From Lachnospiraceae bacterium (GTDB lineage: Bacteria; Bacillota; Clostridia; Lachnospirales; Lachnospiraceae): a stretch of DNA of 64,000 bases. Below the pieces are notes generated by a model, which saw nothing but the letters and a program-made list of their open reading frames with translations, did not search any database and was not told where the DNA came from. The DNA lies in assembly GCA_022800815.1 (NCBI GenBank), contig JAAWRC010000001.1, positions 1 through 64,000 on the forward strand. The letters run 5' to 3'. Shown piece after piece: positions 51,249-59,415 of the stretch (its first letter is position 1; every line of letters starts with the position of its first letter). A program made the position numbers and the translations under genes.

Positions 51249-52106
51249 TTACTTACCGTGTATTTTTTCACGATTTTCAACCGTTTTATTCTGTTCCTGG
51301 ATCCGATACTGCTTTGGAGACAGTCCGGTATGCTGCTTGAAGATTTTGTGGAAAGATTCTGTCTCCTGATAGCCACAGGAATAAGCGATAGCGGTTATGG
51401 GCAGTTTCGTCAGCGAGAGAAGGTGGGCAGCCCGGGTCATGCGGAAGGTCTGCAAATATTTAATGGGGGACAGCCCGGTGTGTTTTTTGAACAGGGTACT
51501 GAGATAGCTTCGGTTCAGGCCCACATACCGGGCCATGTCCTCAACCCGCAGGGGTTCATGATAGCAGTCCTGTATATAGCGGATGACCTGGGCTACATAA
51601 GCATTTTCTGAGTGGTCGGCCATGGTGCTCCTCTTGCTTTGTGCCAGGGTAGAAAAGAACAGCATCAGCATGGCTTCCCGGCGGTAGAGATCGCTGGCGG
51701 TGCCATAGTTATGGTTCAACATATCCAGAACGAATTGTTCCAGGTGCTGTTCCGGTTCACAGGTAAAGACAGGGGAATCCTGGTTCAGCCCGATGGAATT
51801 TAGGATGCTCTTTGCACGTCTTCCGGAAAATCCCAGCCAGACATAAGTCCACGGGCGCTTCTGGTCTGACGTATAGGTGGTCAGATAGTCCGGCTCAATG
51901 AGAAAGCCCTGTCCCTGTCTCAGACGGTAAGAAGCCCCATTGACGGAAAATTCGCCATCACCGTCAAGGATATAATGGATGAGATAGAAGCTTCGGACTG
52001 CAGGCCCATACCTGTGCCCTGGCTTCGTGACAGAACGGCCGAAATTGTTGATATGCAGTTCCTCTTTCTCGGCTTCCGGAAACTCAATAAAAATCGCATT
52101 TTCCAT
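51249..52106 (-). CDS. AraC-family regulator
   Basis: A 285-residue regulator with an N-terminal cupin (about 15-130: DGEFSVNGASYRLRQGQGFL) and a C-terminal double helix-turn-helix (about 185-280: LRVEDMARYVGLNRSYLSTL, then FKQHTGLSPKQYR). This layout is that of MsmR/RafR/MelR-type activators of alpha-galactoside genes. It is convergent with the alpha-galactosidase gene, with stops 3 nt apart, and is divergent from the YitT-like gene by about 30 nt. It probably controls the alpha-galactoside locus. Confidence 0.88.
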   Translation of the reverse strand: MENAIFIEFPEAEKEELHINNFGRSVTKPGHRYGPAVRSFYLIHYILDGDGEFSVNGASYRLRQGQGFLIEPDYLTTYTSDQKRPWTYVWLGFSGRRAKSILNSIGLNQDSPVFTCEPEQHLEQFVLDMLNHNYGTASDLYRREAMLMLFFSTLAQSKRSTMADHSENAYVAQVIRYIQDCYHEPLRVEDMARYVGLNRSYLSTLFKKHTGLSPIKYLQTFRMTRAAHLLSLTKLPITAIAYSCGYQETESFHKIFKQHTGLSPKQYRIQEQNKTVENREKIHGK

Positions 52107-52136
52107 AACTACCTCACAGAAAGGATGGATATATTA

Positions 52137-52808
52137 ATGAAACGTTCAAAAAATCACATGGTTCGGGGCCTGGCGGTGGTCATCGGTATCCTGATGGTCG
52201 GCATCGCCGTAGGCCTGTTCAAGATGGCGGAGATGGGGGCGGATCCCTTTACCGCCATGAACACGGGAATCAGTTCTGTATTGCATATGCAGTTTGGCAC
52301 TCTCCAACTCATTGTCAATGCTGGAATTCTATTGATGATTTTTCTGTTCAAAAGACAGTTTATCGGCTTTGGAACGATTTTCAACATGGTGTTCGTGGGC
52401 TACACGGCAGACTTTGTCATGTGGCTGCTTGGCAGGCTGGACATCACCTTTGATTCCATTCCTATCAGGATTGCCGTGCTGGCATTGGCCTCTCTCCTCA
52501 TATGCGTTGGAGATGCCCTGTACATCTCCGCTGACATGGGGATGGCGCCATATGATGCCGCCGGATATGTAATGGAGACCCTGACAAGGAAAAAGATACA
52601 ATTTCGATTTGCCAGAATCATTTTGGACGTACTGTGCGTGGCCATCGCTTTTTTTACAGGCAGTCGGGCAGACATTCAGTGGAAAATCATCGGAATAGGC
52701 ACCATTCTCCTCACTTTCTGTACAGGGCCGCTGATTCAGTTCTTCCGCATTCATTGGAGTGACCCCCTGTTGGCGAAAGCAACCGAACGGACAACAGAAA
52801 AAAGATAG
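52137..52808 (+). CDS. YitT/YczE-family membrane protein
   Basis: A 223-residue protein with five membrane helices, beginning GLAVVIGILMVGIAVGLFKM. The motif MGADPFTAMNTGIS and a related MGMAPYDAAGYVM near 145 show the internal repeat of the YczE/YyaS/YitT family. Function in the family is unknown. The start at 52137 has GAAAGGATGG upstream; an in-frame ATG at 52125 lies within that site. Confidence 0.82.
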   Translation: MKRSKNHMVRGLAVVIGILMVGIAVGLFKMAEMGADPFTAMNTGISSVLHMQFGTLQLIVNAGILLMIFLFKRQFIGFGTIFNMVFVGYTADFVMWLLGRLDITFDSIPIRIAVLALASLLICVGDALYISADMGMAPYDAAGYVMETLTRKKIQFRFARIILDVLCVAIAFFTGSRADIQWKIIGIGTILLTFCTGPLIQFFRIHWSDPLLAKATERTTEKR

Positions 52809-52970
52809 TGTTTTGAAAACCGCCTCTTTTATCGCTTCCCTGTCAACAGTATAATCTTTCTATTTGATATGGGCAATATATTTGCAAATTTATTCGTCAC
52901 TATTTTTTTCATAGTCACTTGATTTTGATTTGATGTATTCGTAGATGCGGAGGAGGAGAGCCGGTGCTGT

Positions 52971-53339
52971 GTGGTCAGCGGACCTGCTTTTGCGGCAGTG
53001 TCGCAGCGGAATCCGGACATCCGCATATTTGCGTTGGAAACTGCGGTCAGCCGCTTTTCGGATGTGATGTGGGTGATGCAGCAGGTGTTGTTTATGAGCA
53101 TGGATAAACGTCTGGCAATCTTCCTTTCGGATGAATCGGCAAGGACCGGTTCAGATACCATTGCACTGACATGCGGGCAGATTGCCCGATATATGGGTTC
53201 TGCCCGTGAAGTGGTATCCCGGATGCTGAAATATTTTGCCGGTGAAGGGATCGTGGAGGTTTCCAGGGGCGGCGTTACGATATTGAAGCTTTGGTGCAGT
53301 TGGTTTTTCGGCGGAAAAGAGTATGGTGTTAACTGCTAA
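52971..53339 (+). pseudogene. N-truncated Crp/Fnr-family regulator
   Basis: About 122 residues remain of a protein normally near 225. Residues 27-95 hold the dimerisation helix (RFSDVMWVMQQVLFMSMDKR) and the helix-turn-helix (LTCGQIARYMGSAREVVSRM), then the wing GIVEVSRGGVTIL. The cyclic-nucleotide-type sensor barrel is missing and no ribosome site precedes the GTG at 52971. It might still be expressed as a DNA-binding fragment. It lies just upstream of the Rnf promoter region. Confidence 0.7.
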
Positions 53340-53359
53340 GGACAAAATGGGGAATTGTT

Positions 53360-53377
53360 TTGTTAATAACGTAACAT
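53360..53377 (+). promoter_or_regulatory. Rex-like operator upstream of rnf
   Basis: TTGTTAATAACGTAACAT agrees with the Rex consensus (TTGTTAA, 4 nt, TTAACAA) at 12 of 14 defined positions and has an exact TGTTA/TAACA dyad. It lies 40 nt upstream of the -35 box. Rex senses the NADH/NAD ratio, a natural signal for Rnf. Confidence 0.5.
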
Positions 53378-53416
53378 AAATTACTGAAAATAGAACAATT
53401 TATTGTGCAATTTGTG

Positions 53417-53445
53417 TTGACAGGAAAGTGGAAAAGGGGTAGACT
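53417..53445 (+). promoter_or_regulatory. Rnf operon promoter
   Basis: A perfect TTGACA (53417-53422) and TAGACT (53440-53445) are spaced by 17 nt, about 50 nt upstream of rnfC. Confidence 0.85.
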
Positions 53446-53495
53446 GACCATAGAGTTTATTGATCTTTTTCATAGAAATGGGGGACTAGGAGTTT

Positions 53496-54839
53496 ATGTT
53501 AAAATTTCTGAAACGCTCTGCAAAGGGCGTGAGCGCACCTCATGATAAGCCGACAGCAGTTTTGGACACGGTGAAGATGCCTGTACCGGAGCAGGTGGTC
53601 ATCCCCATGTCCATGCATATCGGTGCGCCCGCAGAGCCGGTAGTCCAGAAAGGGGATGCGGTCAAGGTTGGAACCCTGATCGGCAAAGCCGGCGGCTTTG
53701 TCAGTGCGAACATTTATGCAAGCGTATCCGGGACGGTGAAGGAGGTAAAGCCGGCCTTCCATATGGTAAACGGAGCGGTCTGCAAGGCGGTCGTGATCGC
53801 CTCGGATGGGGAACAGGCGGTGGACCCGGCCTGCGTGCCTCCGGAGGTGACGGACAAGAAGAGCCTTCTTGCGGCCATCCAGGCCTGCGGCCTGGTGGGC
53901 GTGGGCGGGGCCGGTTTCCCGACCCACGTGAAGCTGGCGGCGGATACCATCGACACCCTGATCATCAACGGCGCCGAGTGCGAGCCTTATCTTTCCACGG
54001 ACACCCGCGAGATGTTGGAGTGCAGCGACACCATCATTTCCGGTATCGAGGCCGTGATGAAGCACTGCGGCATCGGCCACTGCATCATCGGTATCGAGGG
54101 GAACAAACCGGAGTGTATCAAACTGTTGTCCTCCCTGACGGAGAAGATGTCCGGCGTGGAGGTGAAGGAGCTTCCCATGCGGTATCCGCAGGGCGCTGAG
54201 AAGACGCTCATCGAGACCTGCACCGGCAGGGAGGTGCCCCAGCTTACGGAGGCCGGAAAGCCGGGACTTCCGGCAGATTGCGGATGCGTGATCATGAACG
54301 TGACCAGCGTCTCCACCCTGGGGAAATATTTAAAGACCGGCATGCCCCTCGTCACCAAGCGGCTTACGGTGGAGGGGGACGCCATTGCGAAATCCCAGAA
54401 TATCGAGGTGCCCATCGGCGCCCTTTACCGGGACGTGGTGGAGGCCTGCGGCGGCATCAAGGAGGGCGTGGCCCTCGGCAAGGTGATTTTCGGCGGCCCC
54501 ATGATGGGCGGTGCCTCACCGGGTATGGATTTCCCCGTGCTCAAGCAGAACAACGGCCTGATCCTGTTCTCCAAAGAGAAGGCATCCATTCCGGAACCGG
54601 GGCCCTGCATCCGCTGCGGCCGCTGCATCACGGCATGTCCCATGGGACTGGAGCCGGTGCATATTGCGGAGGCCTTTGAGCAGAAGGATTACGACAGGCT
54701 GGAGAAGTGCAACGTGGATCTGTGCGTGGCCTGCGGAAGCTGTACCTTTGCCTGTCCGGCCAAGCGCCTGATCTCTCAGAACACGACGCTTGCCAAGGCC
54801 TGGTATCTGAAAACGAAACGAGAGAAGGGGGGAAAATAA
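53496..54839 (+). CDS. rnfC: Rnf complex subunit C
   Basis: A 447-residue peripheral subunit of the ferredoxin:NAD oxidoreductase. An NADH/FMN-binding Rossmann-like core (GVGGAGFPTHVKLA near 130) is followed by two 4Fe-4S clusters in CIRCGRCITACPMG (about 370) and CVACGSCTFACPAKR (about 410). It passes electrons between ferredoxin-side carriers and NAD. First gene of the operon in the clostridial order C-D-G-E-A-B. The ribosome site is weak (GGGGGACTAGGAG). Confidence 0.95.
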   Translation: MLKFLKRSAKGVSAPHDKPTAVLDTVKMPVPEQVVIPMSMHIGAPAEPVVQKGDAVKVGTLIGKAGGFVSANIYASVSGTVKEVKPAFHMVNGAVCKAVVIASDGEQAVDPACVPPEVTDKKSLLAAIQACGLVGVGGAGFPTHVKLAADTIDTLIINGAECEPYLSTDTREMLECSDTIISGIEAVMKHCGIGHCIIGIEGNKPECIKLLSSLTEKMSGVEVKELPMRYPQGAEKTLIETCTGREVPQLTEAGKPGLPADCGCVIMNVTSVSTLGKYLKTGMPLVTKRLTVEGDAIAKSQNIEVPIGALYRDVVEACGGIKEGVALGKVIFGGPMMGGASPGMDFPVLKQNNGLILFSKEKASIPEPGPCIRCGRCITACPMGLEPVHIAEAFEQKDYDRLEKCNVDLCVACGSCTFACPAKRLISQNTTLAKAWYLKTKREKGGK

Positions 54840-54842
54840 ATC

Positions 54843-55826
54843 ATGGACGAGCGTTTAATCGTAACTGCTTCTCCCCATATACGGGACAAGGCAAGTACCC
54901 AGGGGCTGATGGGTGACGTGCTCATCTCTCTGGTTCCCTGTATCATTGCGGCGACGCTGATCTTCGGCTTCCGAGCATTCATGGTAATTGCCGTGACCAC
55001 GGCGGCCTGCGTGGCCTTTGAGTATCTGTACTGTAAGCTGTTACATAAAAAGATTCCTGTTTCCGACCTGTCCGCCTGCGTGACCGGCGTGATTCTGGGG
55101 ATGAACATGCCATCCAACATGCCCTTCTGGATTTGCATCGTGGGTGCCTTCGTGGCGATCGTTATCACCAAGCAGCTCTTCGGCGGCCTGGGTTTTAACT
55201 TTGCAAACCCTGCGCTGGTGGGGCGTATCGTTCTGTTTTTGGGCTTTACCGGCTCCATGACCAACTATGTCCATCCCAAGGGCGTGGCCGATGCGATCTC
55301 TTCCGCCACGGTTCTTGCGGCCACGGTGGATAAGAGCACGGTGAGCCTTGTCGACATGGTGATCGGTATCCGGGGCGGCGTTCTCGGTGAGACCTGCGCC
55401 ATCGCCATCCTGCTGGGCCTTGCCTATCTGCTGATCCGGCGGGTCATCAATATCTCGATACCGGCCAGCATCATCCTGACGGTCTTCATCCTGGCGCTCA
55501 TTGCGGACGGGAGTGTCCACAATGCCCTGGTGGAGGTCATGAGCGGCGGCCTGTTATTCGGTGCGGTCTTCATGGCGACGGATTATGTGACCAGTCCCTT
55601 CAACGCCAAGGGGCGTGTCATTTACGGTATTTTTATCGGAGTGATCGTTTTTGCGATCCGCCGTTTCGGAAGCATGAACGGCGGCGTGAGCTATGCGATC
55701 CTCCTCGGCAACCTGCTGACTCCCTGGTTTAACGAGTGGAGCCATCAGATCCCGCTTGGATTTGTGAAGAAGAAAAAAGAGAAAAAGGCTGCTCCCGCAG
55801 CAACGGAGAAAGGGGGCAAGGCATGA
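54843..55826 (+). CDS. rnfD: Rnf complex subunit D
   Basis: A 327-residue membrane subunit with about ten helices, homologous to NqrB. The covalent FMN site is visible as DAISSATVL with acceptor Thr156. The conserved FMATDYVTSPFN lies near 240. The FMN is attached by ApbE, which is encoded at 59416. The gene starts 3 nt after rnfC and overlaps rnfG by 4 nt. Confidence 0.95.
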   Translation: MDERLIVTASPHIRDKASTQGLMGDVLISLVPCIIAATLIFGFRAFMVIAVTTAACVAFEYLYCKLLHKKIPVSDLSACVTGVILGMNMPSNMPFWICIVGAFVAIVITKQLFGGLGFNFANPALVGRIVLFLGFTGSMTNYVHPKGVADAISSATVLAATVDKSTVSLVDMVIGIRGGVLGETCAIAILLGLAYLLIRRVINISIPASIILTVFILALIADGSVHNALVEVMSGGLLFGAVFMATDYVTSPFNAKGRVIYGIFIGVIVFAIRRFGSMNGGVSYAILLGNLLTPWFNEWSHQIPLGFVKKKKEKKAAPAATEKGGKA

Positions 55827-56401
55827 TGGCAAATGCGACGGAAAACGCAAAGGAGAGCGTTTATAAGAGTATCATTTCTCCCGTCTTGGTGCTTTTGGTG
55901 ATCTGTGTGGCCTGCGGGGCCCTGCTTGCATGGCTCAATGAACAGACGGCTCCCCTGATTAAGGAAAATGAACTTCTGGCGACCCAGCAGGCGTTTCTCG
56001 ACGTGCTTCCCGAGGGGACGGACGCCAACGGCTTAAGCAATCTGGAAACCACCACCGAGGGCGTGGAGAGCGCCGTGCGGACGGCGGACGGGAAGGCGGC
56101 CGTGAAGGCGATTGCCTCCGGCTATTCAGGCAAGGATGTGACCGTGTACGTGGCCTTTGACACAGACGGAATCATCACCGGCATCCAGGTGGATGCCTCC
56201 ACCCAGACCGCCGGCATCGGCAGCAAGGTGGGCGCCCCGGAGTTCTATGAAGGCTTTCTCGGCTGGGATGCCTCCGGCGAGGTGGCGGCGGGCTCGCCGG
56301 TAGATACCATCAGCGGCGCCAGCTATTCCAGCGGTGCGGTATTTGATGCGGTGAACAGCGCCATGACCTGCTTCAATCAGGAAATAAAGGGGGTGGAGTG
56401 A
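55823..56401 (+). CDS. rnfG: Rnf complex subunit G
   Basis: A 192-residue FMN-binding subunit: one membrane helix (about 14-36) and an extracytoplasmic domain. The flavinylation motif reads DTISGASYSS, with serine (Ser167) where most RnfG/NqrC proteins have threonine; ApbE motifs tolerate either residue. ATGA overlap with rnfD. It shuttles electrons on the outer face of the membrane. Confidence 0.94.
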   Translation: MMANATENAKESVYKSIISPVLVLLVICVACGALLAWLNEQTAPLIKENELLATQQAFLDVLPEGTDANGLSNLETTTEGVESAVRTADGKAAVKAIASGYSGKDVTVYVAFDTDGIITGIQVDASTQTAGIGSKVGAPEFYEGFLGWDASGEVAAGSPVDTISGASYSSGAVFDAVNSAMTCFNQEIKGVE

Positions 56402-56402
56402 C

Positions 56403-57107
56403 ATGAATGAAAAACAGAGCAAATGGAAGGTATTTACCAACGGGATCATCAAGGAAAACCCGGTGCTCCGCCTGGTGTTAGGCTGCTGCTCCGCACTGGC
56501 CGTCACGACCACGGTGTCCGGCGCACTGGGCATGGGCCTCTCCATGACATTCGTGCTCCTCGGCTCCAACATCGTGATCTCCGCCCTTAGGAAGGTGATT
56601 CCCGGCAAAGTGCATCTCCCTTGCTATATCGTGATCATCGCCACCTTCGTGACGGTGGTGGAGATGGTGCTTCACGCCTACATGCCGGAGCTTTTCAAGA
56701 CCCTGGGCGTGTTCCTCAGCCTGATCGTGGTAAACTGCATCATCCTCGGCCGGGCGGAGATGTTCGCCTGCAAGAACACGGTGATTGACTCGGCCCTTGA
56801 CGGCCTTGGCATGGGCGTGGGCTATATCCTGGTCATGTTCCTCATGAGCAGCATCCGTGAGATCATCGCCTCCGGCACCTGGTTGGGCATTAAGCTGATC
56901 CCTGATTCCGTGGAGAAGATGACGGTGGTGGGCTCGGCTCCCGGCGGATTCTTCGTGTTCGGCTGCCTGATGGCCCTCTGTATCTGGATTGAGAATAAGC
57001 TAAATAAGCCCATTGAACGGAAAATGTGCGGCGACTGCCCCGGCTGCGGCCATGCGGATGCCGTCTGCAGTCAGGGAAAAGACGGGAAAGGAGGGACTGA
57101 GGCATGA
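56403..57107 (+). CDS. rnfE: Rnf complex subunit E
   Basis: A 234-residue membrane subunit, six helices, homologous to NqrD and paralogous to RnfA. The half-helix pattern LLGSNIVISALRKVIPGK is near 50-70. The C-terminal tail carries a CGDCPGCGHADAVC segment with four cysteines, an addition that could bind metal. Together RnfA and RnfE form the ion path and hold a buried 2Fe-2S cluster in known structures. Confidence 0.94.
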   Translation: MNEKQSKWKVFTNGIIKENPVLRLVLGCCSALAVTTTVSGALGMGLSMTFVLLGSNIVISALRKVIPGKVHLPCYIVIIATFVTVVEMVLHAYMPELFKTLGVFLSLIVVNCIILGRAEMFACKNTVIDSALDGLGMGVGYILVMFLMSSIREIIASGTWLGIKLIPDSVEKMTVVGSAPGGFFVFGCLMALCIWIENKLNKPIERKMCGDCPGCGHADAVCSQGKDGKGGTEA

Positions 57108-57745
57108 GTTCAGGCGTAGCGACCTTTGCGACAATCTTTTTCAGCATGATTCTGGTGAACAACTACGTGCTGGTGCAGTTCCTTGGAATCTGTCCCTTCC
57201 TGGGAGTTTCCAAAAAGCTGGATTCCAGCGTGGGCATGGGCCTTGCGGTCATTGCGGTCATGTTCATCGCCACGGCGGTGACGTTTCCTCTGCAGATGTT
57301 CCTTCTGGATAAGGAAGGGCTCGCCTACATGCAGACCATCATCTTCATCTTGGTCATTGCGGTGCTGGTGCAGCTCATTGAGATTACTTTGAAGCGTTAT
57401 ATTCCCGCTCTCTACAAGGGCCTGGGCGTTTATCTTCCTCTGATCACCACCAACTGCTGCGTGCTGGGCGTCACGATCCTGGCGGTTCAGAATTATTCTG
57501 CGGACATGGCGGAATATGGCTTCGGCTTTGCCTATGCGGAGGCACTGATCTGTTCCGTGGGGGCGGGTGTCGGCTTCCTGGTGGCGATGCTTCTGTTTTG
57601 CGGCGTGCGCCAGCGGGTGGAGAATGCCGATCCGCCGGAATCCTTCAAGGGGCTTCCGATCACGCTGGTCTCTGCGGCGATCACGAGCTTAAGCTTCATG
57701 GGCTTTGGAGGCCTGGTGGAAAACATCATCGGCGCACTTATGTAA
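57104..57745 (+). CDS. rnfA: Rnf complex subunit A
   Basis: A 213-residue membrane subunit, six helices, homologous to NqrE. NNYVLVQFLGICPFLGVSKK near 15-35 holds the conserved cysteine of the A/E cluster, and TTNCCVLGVTILA near 105-118 the second. ATGA overlap with rnfE gives translational coupling and equal stoichiometry, as needed for the A/E pair. Confidence 0.95.
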   Translation: MSSGVATFATIFFSMILVNNYVLVQFLGICPFLGVSKKLDSSVGMGLAVIAVMFIATAVTFPLQMFLLDKEGLAYMQTIIFILVIAVLVQLIEITLKRYIPALYKGLGVYLPLITTNCCVLGVTILAVQNYSADMAEYGFGFAYAEALICSVGAGVGFLVAMLLFCGVRQRVENADPPESFKGLPITLVSAAITSLSFMGFGGLVENIIGALM

Positions 57746-57757
57746 GGGGGAGAGAGA

Positions 57758-58588
57758 ATGAATCCGATTTTATTAGCGATAATCGTGCTCGGGATTTTGG
57801 GACTGGCCGGCGGCGCAATCCTGGTGCTGGCCTCCAAATTCATGGCTGTCTACGAAGACCCCCGGATCGCCGAGGTGGCGGAATGCCTGGCGGGAGCCAA
57901 CTGCGGCGGCTGCGGCTATGCGGGGTGTTCCGACTATGCGGAGGCCATTGTCAAGAACGGCGCTCCCACGTCCAAATGTGCGCCCGGCGGCAGCAAGGCG
58001 ACGGAGGCCATCAACAAGATCATGGGCCAGTCGGGTTCCGGCGGCCCTGAACTCAAGGCCTATGTGGCCTGCAACGGCAGCGATGAAAACTGCGGGAAGC
58101 GGTTTGAATACCAGGGCCTTAAGACCTGTGCGGCAGCGGCGGGGATCGCCGGCGGCCCCAGCGCCTGCAGCTTCGGCTGTCTCGGCCTTGGAGACTGTAC
58201 CCGTGCCTGTATGTTTGATGCCATCCATGTGATAGACGGCGTGGCGAAGGTGGACCGGGAGAAGTGTACCGGGTGCAAGGCCTGCACGGCGGTCTGCCCC
58301 AGAGGCGTGATTAAGTTAAAGCCTGCGGCCAGCCAGCCGGCGGTGAAGTGCTCCAGCAAGGAAAAGGGCGCCGCCGTCAACAAGGCCTGCAAGGTGGGCT
58401 GTATCGGCTGCGGCCTCTGTGCGAAGAACTGCCCTAACGGCGCAATCACGGTGGAGAACAACCTTGCCTCCATCGATTACGAGAAGTGTAACGGGTGCGG
58501 AGCCTGTGCGGAGAAGTGCCCGAAGAAGGCGATCCTGTGGATTGAGGGAAAGCCTCAGCTTGTGGAGACGCCCGGTGCCGGAGCATAA
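57758..58588 (+). CDS. rnfB: Rnf complex subunit B
   Basis: A 276-residue ferredoxin-oxidising subunit: an N-terminal membrane helix (about 3-25), a 4Fe-4S domain with CLAGANCGGCGYAGC (about 44-60), and cysteine-rich ferredoxin-type clusters (CTGCKACTAVCPRG, CIGCGLCAKNCPNG, CNGCGACAEKCPKK). It is the electron entry point from reduced ferredoxin. Last gene of the operon, followed by a terminator at 58636. Confidence 0.95.
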   Translation: MNPILLAIIVLGILGLAGGAILVLASKFMAVYEDPRIAEVAECLAGANCGGCGYAGCSDYAEAIVKNGAPTSKCAPGGSKATEAINKIMGQSGSGGPELKAYVACNGSDENCGKRFEYQGLKTCAAAAGIAGGPSACSFGCLGLGDCTRACMFDAIHVIDGVAKVDREKCTGCKACTAVCPRGVIKLKPAASQPAVKCSSKEKGAAVNKACKVGCIGCGLCAKNCPNGAITVENNLASIDYEKCNGCGACAEKCPKKAILWIEGKPQLVETPGAGA

Positions 58589-58635
58589 GGCGTAAGAACG
58601 AATCAGACATAGAACAGACATAGAAAATTTAACTG

Positions 58636-58684
58636 AAAATCCCGGATAAAAAGTGGGAAGTTCACTTTTATCCGGGATTTTATA
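58636..58684 (+). terminator. Terminator of rnf operon
   Basis: AAAATCCCGGATAAAA pairs with TTTTATCCGGGATTTT around a GTG...CAC-closed loop, giving a stem of about 19 bp with T residues at the end. Symmetric A and T runs would let it work in both directions. Confidence 0.85.
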
Positions 58685-58798
58685 AATTTGATATAAGGTT
58701 TCCGTTTAAAGCATGATATCTTCAACATTTACGCCTAGAGATGATAGCTTTGCAATGGTCAGCCTGATCGAATAGTCAAGCTATTCACTTGGTTTGTA

Positions 58799-58827
58799 TT
58801 GATTTAGCAATAACTTGGCATTATAAT
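58799..58827 (+). promoter_or_regulatory. Promoter of antitoxin gene
   Basis: TTGATT (58799-58804) and a perfect TATAAT (58822-58827) with 17-nt spacing, 41 nt before the ATG. The preceding 58685-58798 holds no gene. Confidence 0.75.
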
Positions 58828-58867
58828 AAAAAGATATGGGAATAAAATAGGAAATGGGGGATTGATT

Positions 58868-59155
58868 ATGGCCAGCACGATACAGGTTAGAGTGGAAGAT
58901 GAATTAAAAAAGAAATCGGATTCCTTATTTAGGGATTTAGGGACGGATACAACAACGGCTATAAGAATGTTTTTGACACAGGCGGTTGCGGTAAATGGGT
59001 TTCCGTTTGAGATCAAAAGACGAACAGAAGTAAATCCATATGAAATTATGACGGAAGAAGAAATGCTTGCAAAGCTGAAAATATCCAGAGAGCGGGGGAA
59101 GTTCAGGGGTGCAGATGAAGTGATTTCTGATATGAGGTCGAAGTATGGATTATAA
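58868..59155 (+). CDS. RelB/DinJ-family antitoxin
   Basis: A 95-residue antitoxin: N-terminal ribbon-helix-helix (STIQVRVEDELKKKSDSLFR, then LGTDTTTAIRMFLTQAV) for DNA binding and dimerisation, and a C-terminal toxin-binding tail with EEMLAKLKISRERGK. It would normally repress its own promoter and neutralise a RelE/YafQ-type RNase. The toxin gene that overlaps its end is broken, so it is now an orphan. GGGGGAT precedes the ATG; a TTG at 58862 is in frame. Confidence 0.9.
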   Translation: MASTIQVRVEDELKKKSDSLFRDLGTDTTTAIRMFLTQAVAVNGFPFEIKRRTEVNPYEIMTEEEMLAKLKISRERGKFRGADEVISDMRSKYGL

Positions 59156-59381
59156 TGTTGTTTTGATGGAAGATGCGGAAGAAGATTCTTGACCGATTCA
59201 TCACCTATCTTATATTTGAAAAGAGGACTGAGCAGGCCGCAAATAACTTATTGAATGATTTTGAGATGACAACAATTTTTTATCACATCGGTATTTTATG
59301 CTGTATCGAGTTGAGGATGACATTGTTTTCATAGACAAGATTTTTCATGAACTGCAAGACTATGAAAATAATATGAGCTAA
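59145..59381 (+). pseudogene. Broken RelE/ParE-family toxin
   Basis: The gene opens MDYNVVLMEDAEED, overlapping the antitoxin. An extra T at about 59186 then shifts the frame to an immediate TGA. In the next frame the sequence continues LDRFITYLIFEKRTEQAANN, and after a deletion of roughly 35-40 codons resumes as FLSHRYFMLYRVEDDIVFID and HELQDYENNMS. The missing middle would carry catalytic residues, so toxin activity is lost. Confidence 0.85.
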
Positions 59382-59415
59382 ATAAAGGACGATCTGGAGA
59401 TGGTTTGTCAGACGG

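Noticed and set aside
47220..53339. Insertion sequence or integrative element around the decayed region
   Set aside because: No transposase, integrase, terminal inverted repeats or target duplication could be found.
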